Of a DNA stretch of 32,205 bases, positions 19,484 through 26,644 are shown in pieces. Position 1 is the stretch's first letter, and every line of letters starts with the position of its first letter. The DNA comes from an uncultured Acidimicrobiales bacterium. Lineage in GTDB: Bacteria > Actinomycetota > Acidimicrobiia > Acidimicrobiales > CALAML01. Location: positions 1 to 32,205 of the forward strand of contig CALAML010000270.1 of assembly GCA_937925845.1 (NCBI GenBank). Direction: 5' to 3'. Both the position numbers and the translations under genes were made by a program. Below the pieces are notes generated by a model. That model was not told the origin of the DNA, ran no database searches, and worked only from the letters and a program-made list of their open reading frames with translations.

Positions 19484-20170
19484 GTGTTGACCGCCGCCTA
19501 TCAGCCCAGCTTGTTTGCCCAGGGTCCAGTCTCCGCGGTCTCGCGTCTTGACCGCCTGCGTCGGGTGCAACTCGACGACATGTCATGGGTGGATCGAGGC
19601 GTCGGTGTCTTCGAAGGCAGCGACGCTCTCTTTCGCGAACTTCTCGAGCGCACGGCGTGGGAAGGTCATCGGCGGCTGCTGTTTGACCGCTGGGTTGATG
19701 AGCCGAGACTGCATGGTGCTATGCCTCGACTCTCCGATGCGATGGACGAGGCTGTCAGCGGATTGCGGGCCGGGCTGGCCGACCGCTACCAGAGGGATTT
19801 TGATGGTGGCTGGGCTGCGCTCTATCGGGACGGCTCCGACAGCGTGGCCTGGCACGGCGACTCGATCGGCCGGTTTCGGGGTGACGCGGTGGTGGCGGTT
19901 CTGTCGGTTGGAGCCGAGCGGCGGTTCGGCCTTCGACCCGACCCCAAACGCAGCCGGGGGGAGCGGAGCAACTATGCCTGGAGACTCGGCTCTGGCGACA
20001 TGGTGGTGATGGGTGGAGCCTGCCAGCGAGATTGGCAACACGCGGTGCCCAAGATGGCAACTGCGGGCCCTCGCATCAGCATCCAATTCCGGTCACCGGG
20101 CTGGGACGGAGTCGGCCGCGCCAGTCGTACCCCGTCGAGTCGGGTCAGTGAACATTCTTCGGGTGACTGA
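19484..20170 (+). CDS. AlkB-like Fe(II)/2-oxoglutarate dioxygenase
   Basis: A protein of about 228 residues likely to remove alkyl groups from damaged nucleic acid bases by oxidation, using Fe(II) and 2-oxoglutarate. The iron ligands are His124 and Asp126 (DSVAWHGDS) and His186 (DWQHAVPK). Arg197 in GPRISIQFR would bind 2-oxoglutarate. The substrate-lid region HRRLLFDRWVDEPRL and ALYRDGSDS match actinobacterial AlkB-like proteins. The frame can be opened at a TTG at 19448, but the promoter and SOS-like box lie in that extension. The GTG at 19484 gives an N-terminus (TAAYQPSLF) like that of relatives. The SOS-like box supports induction by DNA damage. Whether the substrate is DNA or RNA is not determined. 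Confidence 0.88.
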   Translation: MLTAAYQPSLFAQGPVSAVSRLDRLRRVQLDDMSWVDRGVGVFEGSDALFRELLERTAWEGHRRLLFDRWVDEPRLHGAMPRLSDAMDEAVSGLRAGLADRYQRDFDGGWAALYRDGSDSVAWHGDSIGRFRGDAVVAVLSVGAERRFGLRPDPKRSRGERSNYAWRLGSGDMVVMGGACQRDWQHAVPKMATAGPRISIQFRSPGWDGVGRASRTPSSRVSEHSSGD

Positions 20171-20210
20171 GTCGGTGGGGTTTCAGACGCAAACCGGAGA
20201 GGCATAACTA

Positions 20211-20230
20211 AGTCTATTCAGTAATAGACT
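20211..20230. promoter_or_regulatory. Inverted repeat, possible operator
   Basis: Perfect 8-bp arms AGTCTATT and AATAGACT are separated by CAGT. It shares the GTCTAT half-site with the larger palindrome at 20389-20410. It is AT-rich within a 256-bp gap that holds no gene; that gap also contains AAACGGCC and GGCCGTTT far apart and a weak CTCC/GGAG stem before TTTTT near 20320. Confidence 0.5.
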
Positions 20231-20388
20231 ATTTGTCCGACTAGAGGACTCCAGCGGTGCTTAGCTTGGAGACGGGCCGAATGTGTAAACGGCCTGCCTA
20301 CCCTCCAGGATTCGGGAGTTTTTGAGCCCACTTCGTCGAATCCAGGGATCCTGAGGGGCCGTTTAGCTCTGGAAATATTTCTGATTTG

Positions 20389-20410
20389 GTCTATCTATTT
20401 ATAGATAGAC
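20389..20410. promoter_or_regulatory. 22-bp perfect palindrome, likely operator
   Basis: Ten-bp arms GTCTATCTAT and ATAGATAGAC flank TT. It ends five bases before the -10 box of the next gene, so a bound regulator would block the promoter. The size and symmetry suit a TetR- or MarR-type repressor; which one is unknown. Confidence 0.65.
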
Positions 20411-20414
20411 TCGT

Positions 20415-20420
20415 TAGCAT
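20415..20420 (+). promoter_or_regulatory. -10 box, leaderless start
   Basis: TAGCAT is followed by CTCTCC and the ATG at 20427, a six-base gap with no ribosome site. Confidence 0.5.
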
Positions 20421-20426
20421 CTCTCC

Positions 20427-20993
20427 ATGAGTCAAAACCTTCAAACATTCAGCCGAGCCGCCCACATGCTTCGGAACGCCGCCGTGCGGGTTCCCGCCGA
20501 TTCCTGGGACAATGCGTCCTGTTGTGAGGGCTGGTCCGCTCGCCAAGTTGCGGGCCACGCCACCTGGGTTCTCAACACCATCACCGCCGGGGCCACCAAC
20601 CAGCCAAAGCCTGGCCCTCAGGACGAAGCCGAAATCGCGGGAGCCGACCCGGCCGCCACTGTTTGTCACGCCGTCGACGGATGCCTCGCCGCCCTCGACC
20701 AGGCCGGAGCGCTCGACGTCGAATACGACAGCCTCTTTGGGGAAATGAAGATGGATGATTTCCTGGGTTCGATCTTCCCGGATCCGCTGGCCCATGCCTG
20801 GGACCTCGCTGATGCCGCCGGGATCGCCCACGGCATCGATGCCTCCATGGCCCAGAGCGCCATGGCCACCCTCGAGCCGGCGTCGGACAGCCTACGGGCC
20901 CCCGGCATGCTCGCCGACATTGTCGAGACCAACTCGGCCGACGCCGTTGATCAAATGATTGCCTTCACCGGCCGCACCAGCGTTCGCAGCTAG
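20427..20993 (+). CDS. TIGR03086-type DinB-superfamily metal-binding protein
   Basis: A 188-residue four-helix protein. The opening helix is followed by CCEGWSARQVAGHATWVL, matching the C-x-GW-x-x-x-x-x-x-x-H signature of the mycothiol-dependent maleylpyruvate-isomerase-like N-terminal domain. DPLAHAWDLADAAG supplies the second metal-ligand region typical of TIGR03086 proteins. Such proteins are common in actinobacteria; some are mycothiol-dependent transferases or isomerases, most are uncharacterised. The substrate cannot be told here. It has its own promoter beneath a striking 22-bp palindrome, so its expression is probably controlled by a ligand-responsive repressor. A second DinB-like protein lies downstream after a hairpin. 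Confidence 0.8.
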   Translation: MSQNLQTFSRAAHMLRNAAVRVPADSWDNASCCEGWSARQVAGHATWVLNTITAGATNQPKPGPQDEAEIAGADPAATVCHAVDGCLAALDQAGALDVEYDSLFGEMKMDDFLGSIFPDPLAHAWDLADAAGIAHGIDASMAQSAMATLEPASDSLRAPGMLADIVETNSADAVDQMIAFTGRTSVRS

Positions 20994-21034
20994 CACTGAT
21001 CGGTCCTGCTGGCCGGGTCCTGCCGGCGGGCTGG

Positions 21035-21073
21035 GCCGTTGCTTCCGGGAAGCCACCTCCCGGAGGCAACGGC
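21035..21073 (+). terminator. 16-bp stem-loop, likely terminator
   Basis: Left arm 21035-21050 and right arm 21058-21073 (ending GAGGCAACGGC) pair over 16 bp with one T-G wobble and a seven-base loop. There is no T-tract. It begins about 40 bp after the TIGR03086 gene stop. Confidence 0.6.
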
Positions 21074-21160
21074 AAATCCGGTCCACCCATCTCCGCCCAA
21101 AGACCAACAGACTTCATCTCTACCCTCACCAAACCCACGAAGCGAAAACGAGTCCTCACC

Positions 21161-21694
21161 ATGTCGGAACTAACGATCGCCGAACTCCTTGACGAATACG
21201 ATCGATCCATTCGCTACACCAACGATCTTTGGACCGACCTCAGCGACGACCAGATCAGCTGGAGGGAAAGCGAAGATGCGAGTGGTGTCGGCTGGCATGT
21301 CGGTCATCAAGCCGCAGTTGCTCACTACATGGTCCGGAATCTGACCGCGGCCGAGCCTCCGCTCAACAAGGAGCTTGATTCACTCATGGACTCGGCAACC
21401 AACGAAGCCGACCGCGGCACCATCCCGGGCCGTTCGGTGCTCGCTTCCTACCGAGACGAGGTTGCGGAGCGGGTTCGGTTCCGAATCGGCAATATCGACA
21501 AGGGTGACGTCGGGGCACCAGTGCAACTGCGGGTTATCGCCAGCACACTGATGATCGCGGTCATCAACCACGAGTATCAGCATGCCAAGTGGGTTGGGGA
21601 GCTCCGCCGCGACGTTCACGGCAAGGATCTCCCGCCCGACCCGGCTTCTGACCGGCTGAGGGAGATTGAGGGCTACTTCGTGATCGGCGCCTGA
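21161..21694 (+). CDS. DinB-family protein
   Basis: A 177-residue four-helix DinB-like protein. It opens with the typical LDEYDRSIRYTNDLWTDLSDDQISWR. One His-containing helix (GWHVGHQAAVAHYMVRNL) and a later NHEYQHAKWVGELRRD give the His triad that binds a metal in this superfamily. Members include bacillithiol- or mycothiol-dependent S-transferases, and many have no known substrate. It ends 120 bp before a TetR gene on the same strand. No strong ribosome site precedes the ATG; TACCCT at 21121 may be its -10 box. It is not SOS-related despite the family name. Confidence 0.8.
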   Translation: MSELTIAELLDEYDRSIRYTNDLWTDLSDDQISWRESEDASGVGWHVGHQAAVAHYMVRNLTAAEPPLNKELDSLMDSATNEADRGTIPGRSVLASYRDEVAERVRFRIGNIDKGDVGAPVQLRVIASTLMIAVINHEYQHAKWVGELRRDVHGKDLPPDPASDRLREIEGYFVIGA

Positions 21695-21741
21695 TAGCGC
21701 CGGTATCATTGGCGGTGCGGATCACGACCCATTCCAAGGAA

Positions 21742-21755
21742 GTACACCGGTGAAC
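21742..21755. promoter_or_regulatory. Near-palindrome GTACACCGGTGAAC, possible TetR operator
   Basis: The 14-bp element has one mismatched pair. TACACCGGTG recurs just before the methyltransferase start at 22496. It lies about 60 bp before the TetR gene. Confidence 0.4.
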
Positions 21756-21814
21756 CGCAACTCGGTATGGCTGGTGTAGTTCCGATTCTGGGCCTCACAC
21801 CGCGGGAGTAGACA

Positions 21815-22384
21815 GTGGCAAAACCGACCGGCCGCCCGGTGAAAGAAGAGCTTCTCACTGCGGCGACGGAACTGATCCAAAGCGTCGGCGTGGCCGGCTT
21901 TAGCTACGGCGACCTCGGAGAACAGGTTGGGGTCCGGTCGCCCTCGATCCACCATCACTTCCGCCACAAAGAAGACCTCGTGGCCGAGGTGGCGAGACGT
22001 TACCGTCAGGACTTTCGTGCAGCCGTGGATGGGATTGCCGCTCCCACCGCAACCGAGCGGCTCCACGCGTATACGGCCCTTTTTGTGGCTACCGCTGAGC
22101 AGGACCGTATGTGTCTTTGTGGCGCGGTCATCGCGGAATGGGTAACCGCAGGCGAAGGGCCTCGTCGAGAGGTCGAGGGCTTCTTTGACGATCAACGAAG
22201 CTGGTTGGTGGCTCAGTTGGCCACTGGTGTTGCTGACGGTGAGTTTCACGCCGATCTCAATCCGCAGGTTGGCGCCCAGATGATTCTTGCGACCCTGGAA
22301 GGGGCAATCCTTATGAGCCGGCTCGGTGGTGGTCGTGGCGTCGATGACACCAGCCATCTATTGGTGTCGCTGCTCGCGAACTAG
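21815..22384 (+). CDS. TetR/AcrR-family transcriptional regulator
   Basis: A 189-residue repressor. The N-terminal helix-turn-helix is clear: KEELLTAATELIQSVGVAGFS, then YGDLGEQVGV and SPSIHHHFRHKEDLV. The ligand-binding half (from residue 60) has MCLCGAVIAEW, similar to a subgroup of short TetR proteins with a Cys in this position. The start is GTG with GGGAG six bases upstream. A near-palindrome upstream and the shared TACACCGGTG word before the following methyltransferase suggest it controls itself and that gene. The ligand is unknown. Confidence 0.9.
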   Translation: MAKPTGRPVKEELLTAATELIQSVGVAGFSYGDLGEQVGVRSPSIHHHFRHKEDLVAEVARRYRQDFRAAVDGIAAPTATERLHAYTALFVATAEQDRMCLCGAVIAEWVTAGEGPRREVEGFFDDQRSWLVAQLATGVADGEFHADLNPQVGAQMILATLEGAILMSRLGGGRGVDDTSHLLVSLLAN

Positions 22385-22484
22385 CCGACGACCGGCGATC
22401 CAGCTCACTAGGCCGGGTCCGGACCAACGGGTGGGTTGGTGTGGTGGCGCAATATTGTGATGCCATTCGGGTTGGGGCCCTGCT

Positions 22485-22494
22485 ACACCGGTGT
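22485..22494. promoter_or_regulatory. Palindrome ACACCGGTGT before the methyltransferase
   Basis: A perfect 10-bp palindrome ending one base before the ATG at 22496. The overlapping word TACACCGGTG is identical to the one upstream of the TetR gene. TACACC itself sits six bases from the ATG and could be a degenerate -10 box, so a repressor here would cover the start. Confidence 0.4.
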
Positions 22495-22495
22495 C

Positions 22496-23356
22496 ATGAG
22501 CAACCCGTTCGAATCGATGACTGACCGGCGGGGCATCTTCGGCGGTGATGCCGCCAACTATGCCACCGCTCGCCCCGGCTACCCGGACGAGCTCTACGAC
22601 ATTCTCGTGGCCGAGACCGGCTTGGGTCCAGGCACCGCAGTGCTTGAGGTAGGTGCCGGACCGGGCCAGGTTACGGGACGGCTACTCGGTCTCGGCGCCG
22701 ATGTGACCGCAGTAGAGATCGACTCCCGAATGGCGGACCAGTTGATTGCCGACCATGGCGGCGACGCTGCCGAGGGTGCACTCTCGGTGATCGTGTCGGC
22801 CTTCGAGGAAGTGGCCGAACAGGCTGACTTTGATCCCGAAGCCCGGTTCGATCTGGTGGCCTCCGGCACCGCCTTCCACTGGGTGCCCAACGCCGTTGGT
22901 TTGGAACTTGCTGCCGATCTGCTGGTTGAGGACGGTTGGCTGGCGCTGTGGTGGACCACCTACATGGATCCCGACACCCCCAGCGACTTTGAGGATGCGT
23001 TTCAACCGATGCTGAAGGAGATCGCTCCTGAGCTACTCCATGTCAGCGGGGGATCGGCTTCAGGCATCGGAGGCCCGACCAAGCCCTACGCCCTCGACCT
23101 CGAGACCCGGATCGGCGAAATCGATGCCAGCGGCCGTTTCGGACCCGTCGACCATCGCCAGATCCGCTGGACCGGAGCGCACACCGGCGAGTCGCTGCGC
23201 AACCTCTTCGCTTCGTTTTCGCCGTTTATGGCTCTCGAACCGGAGAAGGGGGCGGAGATACTCGATGCCATCGAAACACTGGCCCGCGATCGGTTCAACA
23301 ACCACGTTGAACGGCCCTACATCACCTCGCTCTACCTAGCGCAAAAAGAAGGCTGA
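22496..23356 (+). CDS. Class I SAM-dependent methyltransferase
   Basis: A 286-residue cytosolic methyltransferase of the UbiE/Methyltransf_11 type. ARPGYPDELYDILV leads into motif I VLEVGAGPGQVTGRLL and the acidic strand end VTAVEIDSRM. RFDLVASGTAFHWV and LVEDGWLALWW follow as post-motif segments. The family covers many small-molecule substrates, so the substrate is unknown. The frame opens 20 codons earlier, but the ATG at 22496 directly follows the proposed operator and starts the conserved region (MSNPFESMTDRRG). It faces a second TetR gene tail to tail with a 63-bp gap. Confidence 0.85.
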   Translation: MSNPFESMTDRRGIFGGDAANYATARPGYPDELYDILVAETGLGPGTAVLEVGAGPGQVTGRLLGLGADVTAVEIDSRMADQLIADHGGDAAEGALSVIVSAFEEVAEQADFDPEARFDLVASGTAFHWVPNAVGLELAADLLVEDGWLALWWTTYMDPDTPSDFEDAFQPMLKEIAPELLHVSGGSASGIGGPTKPYALDLETRIGEIDASGRFGPVDHRQIRWTGAHTGESLRNLFASFSPFMALEPEKGAEILDAIETLARDRFNNHVERPYITSLYLAQKEG

Positions 23357-23419
23357 GTAGCTGGCACTGCTTCAGCTCGGGCCGGCTAGCGGTAGAACCC
23401 AAGAGTTCGACGAGTCCAA

Positions 23420-24118
23420 TCAGTCATGCTGATCCCGGATCCGTTCAAGCCCGTCGAGGATCAGCTGTAGGCCGAAGTCGAAGTCGCCGTCGTCGGTGGG
23501 CGAGTGCACGTGATACCGGGCGTGCTCGATCAGGTAGGGATATCGACCTTCGGGAACCGACGCCACGAAGGCGTCGACACTCGCCGACATCTCGTCGGGG
23601 TCGAGTCGGACGTTGACTTCCTCACTACTGAAGCCGAGCACGTGGCGGTTGATTGCATGAAGGCCCTGATGGGCTAGTTCCACCGAGAAGCCTGCGGTCC
23701 GTAGGGTGGCCAGCAAGTGTTCGGTGTGCGCCAGCCTCGCTTCGCCGGCGCCGGTGTCGTACCAGAGGCCGCAGACCCAAGGATGGCGAACCAACGCTCG
23801 GTGGGTGGAGCGGGCCGTTTCGGCGAGATCGCTGGCCCAATGCCCGGTGGTGGCTACCAACTCAACCTCTGCGGTCACGAGATCAACGATCCCGTCCAGG
23901 ATCTCCTTCTTGTTGGCGATGTGGTTGTAGAGCGACATCACCTCGAAGCCGAGCTCCCGGGCCAGCTTCCGCATGCTCAGGCTGTCGACCCCGTTGTGGT
24001 CGGCGAAAACAAGGGCTGCTTCGAGTACCGCGCCCCGAGTGAGCGTGGGCCGCGCTTCCTTGTCGCCGTGGGGGCGAGCGGTTGTGCGCTTTGTCTTTGG
24101 TTGTTTGCCCTTGGTCAT
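23420..24118 (-). CDS. TetR-family repressor, divergent to an alcohol dehydrogenase
   Basis: A 232-residue TetR protein. A basic N-terminal tail (about 28 residues rich in Lys, Arg and Thr) precedes the helix-turn-helix TRGAVLEAALVFADHNGVDS, LSMRKLARELGF and EVMSLYNHIANKKEIL. The C-terminal half (HPWVCGLWYDT, HAINRHVLGFSSEEV, then FDFGLQLILDGLERI) fits the TetR_C_1 group. Its ATG overlaps the stop of a nine-codon upstream frame as ATGA. Two matching palindromes in the shared 138-bp divergent promoter region are its probable operators, so it would repress both itself and the dehydrogenase at 24257. The inducing ligand is unknown. Confidence 0.9.
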   Translation of the reverse strand: MTKGKQPKTKRTTARPHGDKEARPTLTRGAVLEAALVFADHNGVDSLSMRKLARELGFEVMSLYNHIANKKEILDGIVDLVTAEVELVATTGHWASDLAETARSTHRALVRHPWVCGLWYDTGAGEARLAHTEHLLATLRTAGFSVELAHQGLHAINRHVLGFSSEEVNVRLDPDEMSASVDAFVASVPEGRYPYLIEHARYHVHSPTDDGDFDFGLQLILDGLERIRDQHD

Positions 24119-24144
24119 GTCGCCCCGGATTGTCTGCTTGACAT
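24115..24144 (-). CDS. Nine-codon leaderless upstream ORF of the TetR gene
   Basis: ATG at 24144-24142 encodes MSSRQSGAT and stops at a TGA that overlaps the TetR start codon (ATGA). It is placed six bases after a TAGGGT -10 box, so ribosomes could start on the transcript end and reinitiate at the TetR gene. The TetR gene itself has only GGGG upstream as a weak ribosome site. The frame is very short and its translation is inferred. Confidence 0.45.
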   Translation of the reverse strand: MSSRQSGAT

Positions 24145-24150
24145 CCTCTC

Positions 24151-24156
24151 ACCCTA
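24151..24156 (-). promoter_or_regulatory. -10 box of the TetR transcript
   Basis: TAGGGT on the minus strand (24156-24151) is followed by GAGAGG and the ATG of the upstream ORF. The first operator lies immediately upstream of it. Confidence 0.5.
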
Positions 24157-24164
24157 TCCGTAAC

Positions 24165-24175
24165 GTACACTGTAC
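24165..24175. promoter_or_regulatory. Operator 1, GTACACTGTAC
   Basis: A perfect 11-bp palindrome centred on base 24170. It shares the 12-base word ACGTACACTGTA with operator 2. Confidence 0.65.
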
Positions 24176-24183
24176 TTCCTGGA

Positions 24184-24200
24184 TACGTACACTGTATGTA
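24184..24200. promoter_or_regulatory. Operator 2, TACGTACACTGTATGTA
   Basis: A 17-bp palindrome with one mismatched pair centred on base 24192. The 22-bp distance to operator 1 is about two helical turns, so two repressor dimers could bind the same face. Confidence 0.7.
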
Positions 24201-24256
24201 CCTTCAGAACTAAGTGTTCGCAACATCCGATCAACCAAGGGACGAGACCTTCACCG

Positions 24257-25339
24257 ATGACTGCTTCGACGAACAAGAACAACGGTGATGACGCCGCGGA
24301 GGCCACCGATCGAAACGCTTCGGCCCCGATCGACACTGAATCGAGACCGATGCGAGTCGTCAGGTCCGCCGAGTACGGGCCACCTTCAGAAATGGCCGTC
24401 GAGCAGGTGCAGATTCCCGAACCCGGCCCCGACGAGGTCTTGGTACGGGTGGGGGCCGCCTCGGTCAACCCTGCCGATTGGCACCTACTACGCGGCGATC
24501 CCTACATCGCCCGACTGACCGTCGGGCTTCGCCAGCCCCGCAATACAGTGCTCGGCTGTGATGTCTCCGGCGACATCGCCGCGCTCGGGGTTGGCGTCGA
24601 GGGCGTGGCCCTGGGCGATGAGGTGGTGGGCAGCACCTTTATGGAGGGCTTCGGCGGGTTCGCCGACTATGCCATCGTTCAGCGCAAGCTCCTGGTCCCG
24701 AAGCCGCCGGAACTCCCGCACGAGGCGGCCGCGGCGCTGCCACTGGCCGGCTCGACGGCACTGGAGGCGGTGCGCGATCACGGCAAGGTTGCACCTGGAC
24801 AACGGGTACTGATCATCGGGGCATCAGGCGGTGTCGGCACATTCGCGGTACAGCTTGCGGCGCACCTCGGAGCCGAAGTAACCGGCGTGTGCAGTACCGC
24901 CAAAGTGGAGCTTGTCCGCTCCCTCGGCGCCGATCACGTTGTCGACTACACCAAACGGCCGGTGCACGAGATGGTGGGCGATGCTGAGCCCTTCGATCTT
25001 GTTGTGCAGGTGGCTGGCTCCGACTCGATCTCGACTCTGCGAGGGCTCACCGCTCGCAAGGGCACCGTTGTGATCCTGAGCGGCGATGCCAAAGGGCACC
25101 TTCTCGGCGCGGCACGCAGGGTGATCGCGGCGGCGGTGATCAATCCGTTTGTGTCCCAGCGGTTGGTCAACTTCACCGTCGCACCGAATGAGAACGACCT
25201 CGCCACCCTTGTAGGTCTCGCCGGTGCCGGAGAACTCACCTCGGTGATCGACCGCACCTACGGGCTCGATCAGGTTCCGGCCGCACTGGCCTACCTGGAG
25301 GAAGGGCACGCAGCCGGAAAGGTGATCATCACCCCTTAA
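24257..25339 (+). CDS. Zinc-free MDR alcohol dehydrogenase/quinone reductase
   Basis: A 360-residue medium-chain dehydrogenase of the NAD(P)H:quinone-oxidoreductase type. The catalytic fold begins at MRVVRSAEYGPPSEM (residue 32); GASGGVGTFAVQLAAHLGA is the nucleotide-binding Rossmann motif, and LGADHVVDYT follows. The catalytic and structural zinc Cys residues of true alcohol dehydrogenases are absent. ASVNPADWHLLRGDPY and GCDVSGDIAALG are typical of the group. About 31 hydrophilic residues precede the fold; the ATG at 24350 could be the real start, and neither start has a strong ribosome site. The divergent TetR gene and twin operators suggest induction by a quinone, aldehyde or similar compound. 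Confidence 0.87.
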   Translation: MTASTNKNNGDDAAEATDRNASAPIDTESRPMRVVRSAEYGPPSEMAVEQVQIPEPGPDEVLVRVGAASVNPADWHLLRGDPYIARLTVGLRQPRNTVLGCDVSGDIAALGVGVEGVALGDEVVGSTFMEGFGGFADYAIVQRKLLVPKPPELPHEAAAALPLAGSTALEAVRDHGKVAPGQRVLIIGASGGVGTFAVQLAAHLGAEVTGVCSTAKVELVRSLGADHVVDYTKRPVHEMVGDAEPFDLVVQVAGSDSISTLRGLTARKGTVVILSGDAKGHLLGAARRVIAAAVINPFVSQRLVNFTVAPNENDLATLVGLAGAGELTSVIDRTYGLDQVPAALAYLEEGHAAGKVIITP

Positions 25340-25441
25340 GCCGGACGATCGGACCTCGCCGATGGCGGAGCGCGAGTCGTAGTTGGCGCGGTTTTGCTGG
25401 GTGTTGGGCGCTTCAGCTCCGGCAAAGGGTCGGCGGAGCGC

Positions 25442-25447
25442 TACCCT
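25442..25447 (+). promoter_or_regulatory. -10 box of the M20 peptidase gene
   Basis: TACCCT is followed by seven bases (CGCATCC) and the ATG at 25455. There is no ribosome site, so a leaderless start is likely. Confidence 0.5.
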
Positions 25448-25454
25448 CGCATCC

Positions 25455-26573
25455 ATGGCCACCGACACCAAAACTGAGGCCGATGTGGAGGCGATGCTCA
25501 ACGATCTCCGCACCCTGGTTGAAATTGAGTCGCCGTCGCACAACGTCGAAGCGCTCACCGAGTCGGCAAAGGCCCTCGCCGGAATCGTCGAACGATGCCT
25601 CGGTGGAACCGCAGAGCTGATCGACAGCCCGGCCGGCCCCCACGTCTTCTGGAGCGGCGGCGGTGAGCCGAAGGTGCTCATCCTCGGCCATCACGACACC
25701 GTCTTCCCCCTCGGCACCCTTAAGCGACGACCCTTCCAAGTGGTCGACGGCAAGGTCACCGGCCCCGGAGTCTTCGACATGCTTGGCGGCATCGTTCAAG
25801 CGATCCACGGCATCGCCATGGTTGAGGATCGCTCCGGCGTCGAGATTCTTATCACCGCCGATGAAGAGGTCGGCTCCCGGGCGTCGCGCCAACTCCTTGA
25901 GGAGCGGGCCCAGGCTTGTGGCGCGGTGCTGGTGTTTGAGGGGGCGGCCCCCGGTGGTGCGGTCAAGATCGGCCGCAAAGGTTGCGGCACCCTGGAGATG
26001 ACCATCACCGGGCGAGCGTCGCATGCCGGTTTGGAACCCGAGGCCGGAATCAACGCACTCCTCGAAGCGGCCTACCAAGTAGTCGAGTTGGCTGCACTAT
26101 CGAAGCCCGAGATTGGAACGACCGTAACCCCGACGGTGGCCCACGCTGGCACTGCCGACAACGTCGTGCCTGCGGAAGCCACCGTGTCGGTAGACGTGCG
26201 GGTGGAATCGGCCGCCGAAACCGAACGGATCGAAGCGGCCTTTACGGCCTTGGCGCCCAAACTACCCGGAGCCCAGCTGGAGGTTTCCGGCGGAGTGAAC
26301 CGGCCGCCGATGCCCGAGTCGGCCTCGGCCGATCTTTTTGCCCTGGCCCAGAAGATCCAACCCGACCTGGCCGGAACCTACGTGGGGGGTGGGAGCGACG
26401 GCAACTTCACCGCTGCCCTCGGGGTGCCAACTCTTGACGGACTCGGCTCCGTTGGTGGTGGCGCCCATGCCGACCACGAGTACCTCGAGGTCGATGCGAT
26501 GGCCGGACGAGCCCGACTCGTCGCCGGCCTGGTGGAGGCTCTTTCGACCGGGGCGATCGAGTCGACTGGGTAG
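25455..26573 (+). CDS. M20-family metallopeptidase (carboxypeptidase G2-like)
   Basis: A 372-residue zinc hydrolase that probably cleaves an N-acyl amino acid or dipeptide. Ligands in family order are His79 and Asp81 (GHHDTVFP), Asp108 (GPGVFDMLGG), catalytic Glu137 with Glu138 (ADEEVGS), Glu162 (VFEGAAPGG) and a late His in GGGAHADHEYL. The dimerisation lid lies around residues 175-285 (GRASHAGLEPEAGINALLEAA). The order matches carboxypeptidase G2 and ArgE/DapE relatives. The first metal segment reads MLGG where relatives often have MKGG. The frame opens 24 codons earlier, but the -10 box places the start at 25455. The substrate is not known. Confidence 0.88.
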   Translation: MATDTKTEADVEAMLNDLRTLVEIESPSHNVEALTESAKALAGIVERCLGGTAELIDSPAGPHVFWSGGGEPKVLILGHHDTVFPLGTLKRRPFQVVDGKVTGPGVFDMLGGIVQAIHGIAMVEDRSGVEILITADEEVGSRASRQLLEERAQACGAVLVFEGAAPGGAVKIGRKGCGTLEMTITGRASHAGLEPEAGINALLEAAYQVVELAALSKPEIGTTVTPTVAHAGTADNVVPAEATVSVDVRVESAAETERIEAAFTALAPKLPGAQLEVSGGVNRPPMPESASADLFALAQKIQPDLAGTYVGGGSDGNFTAALGVPTLDGLGSVGGGAHADHEYLEVDAMAGRARLVAGLVEALSTGAIESTG

Positions 26574-26597
26574 GCCGGGTAGGCCGGCTAGGCCGGG
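26571..26597. repeat. 9-bp tandem repeat (3 copies) at the M20 stop
   Basis: TAGGCCGGG, TAGGCCGGC and TAGGCCGGG follow each other; the first TAG is the stop codon of the peptidase gene. A gain or loss of units would not change the protein. Confidence 0.7.
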
Positions 26598-26632
26598 CCG
26601 ATTCGACCCCACTGGTCAGTGGCTGAAATCGG

Positions 26633-26638
26633 TAGGAT
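26633..26638 (+). promoter_or_regulatory. -10 box of the FMN reductase gene
   Basis: TAGGAT is followed by CGGCGG and the ATG at 26645, a six-base gap that suits a leaderless mRNA. Confidence 0.5.
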
Positions 26639-26644
26639 CGGCGG

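Noticed and set aside
24207-24220. GAACTAAGTGTTC as a second SOS box
   Set aside because: The half-sites are spaced by five bases rather than four, and the neighbouring genes have no repair link; the twin TetR operators explain the region better.
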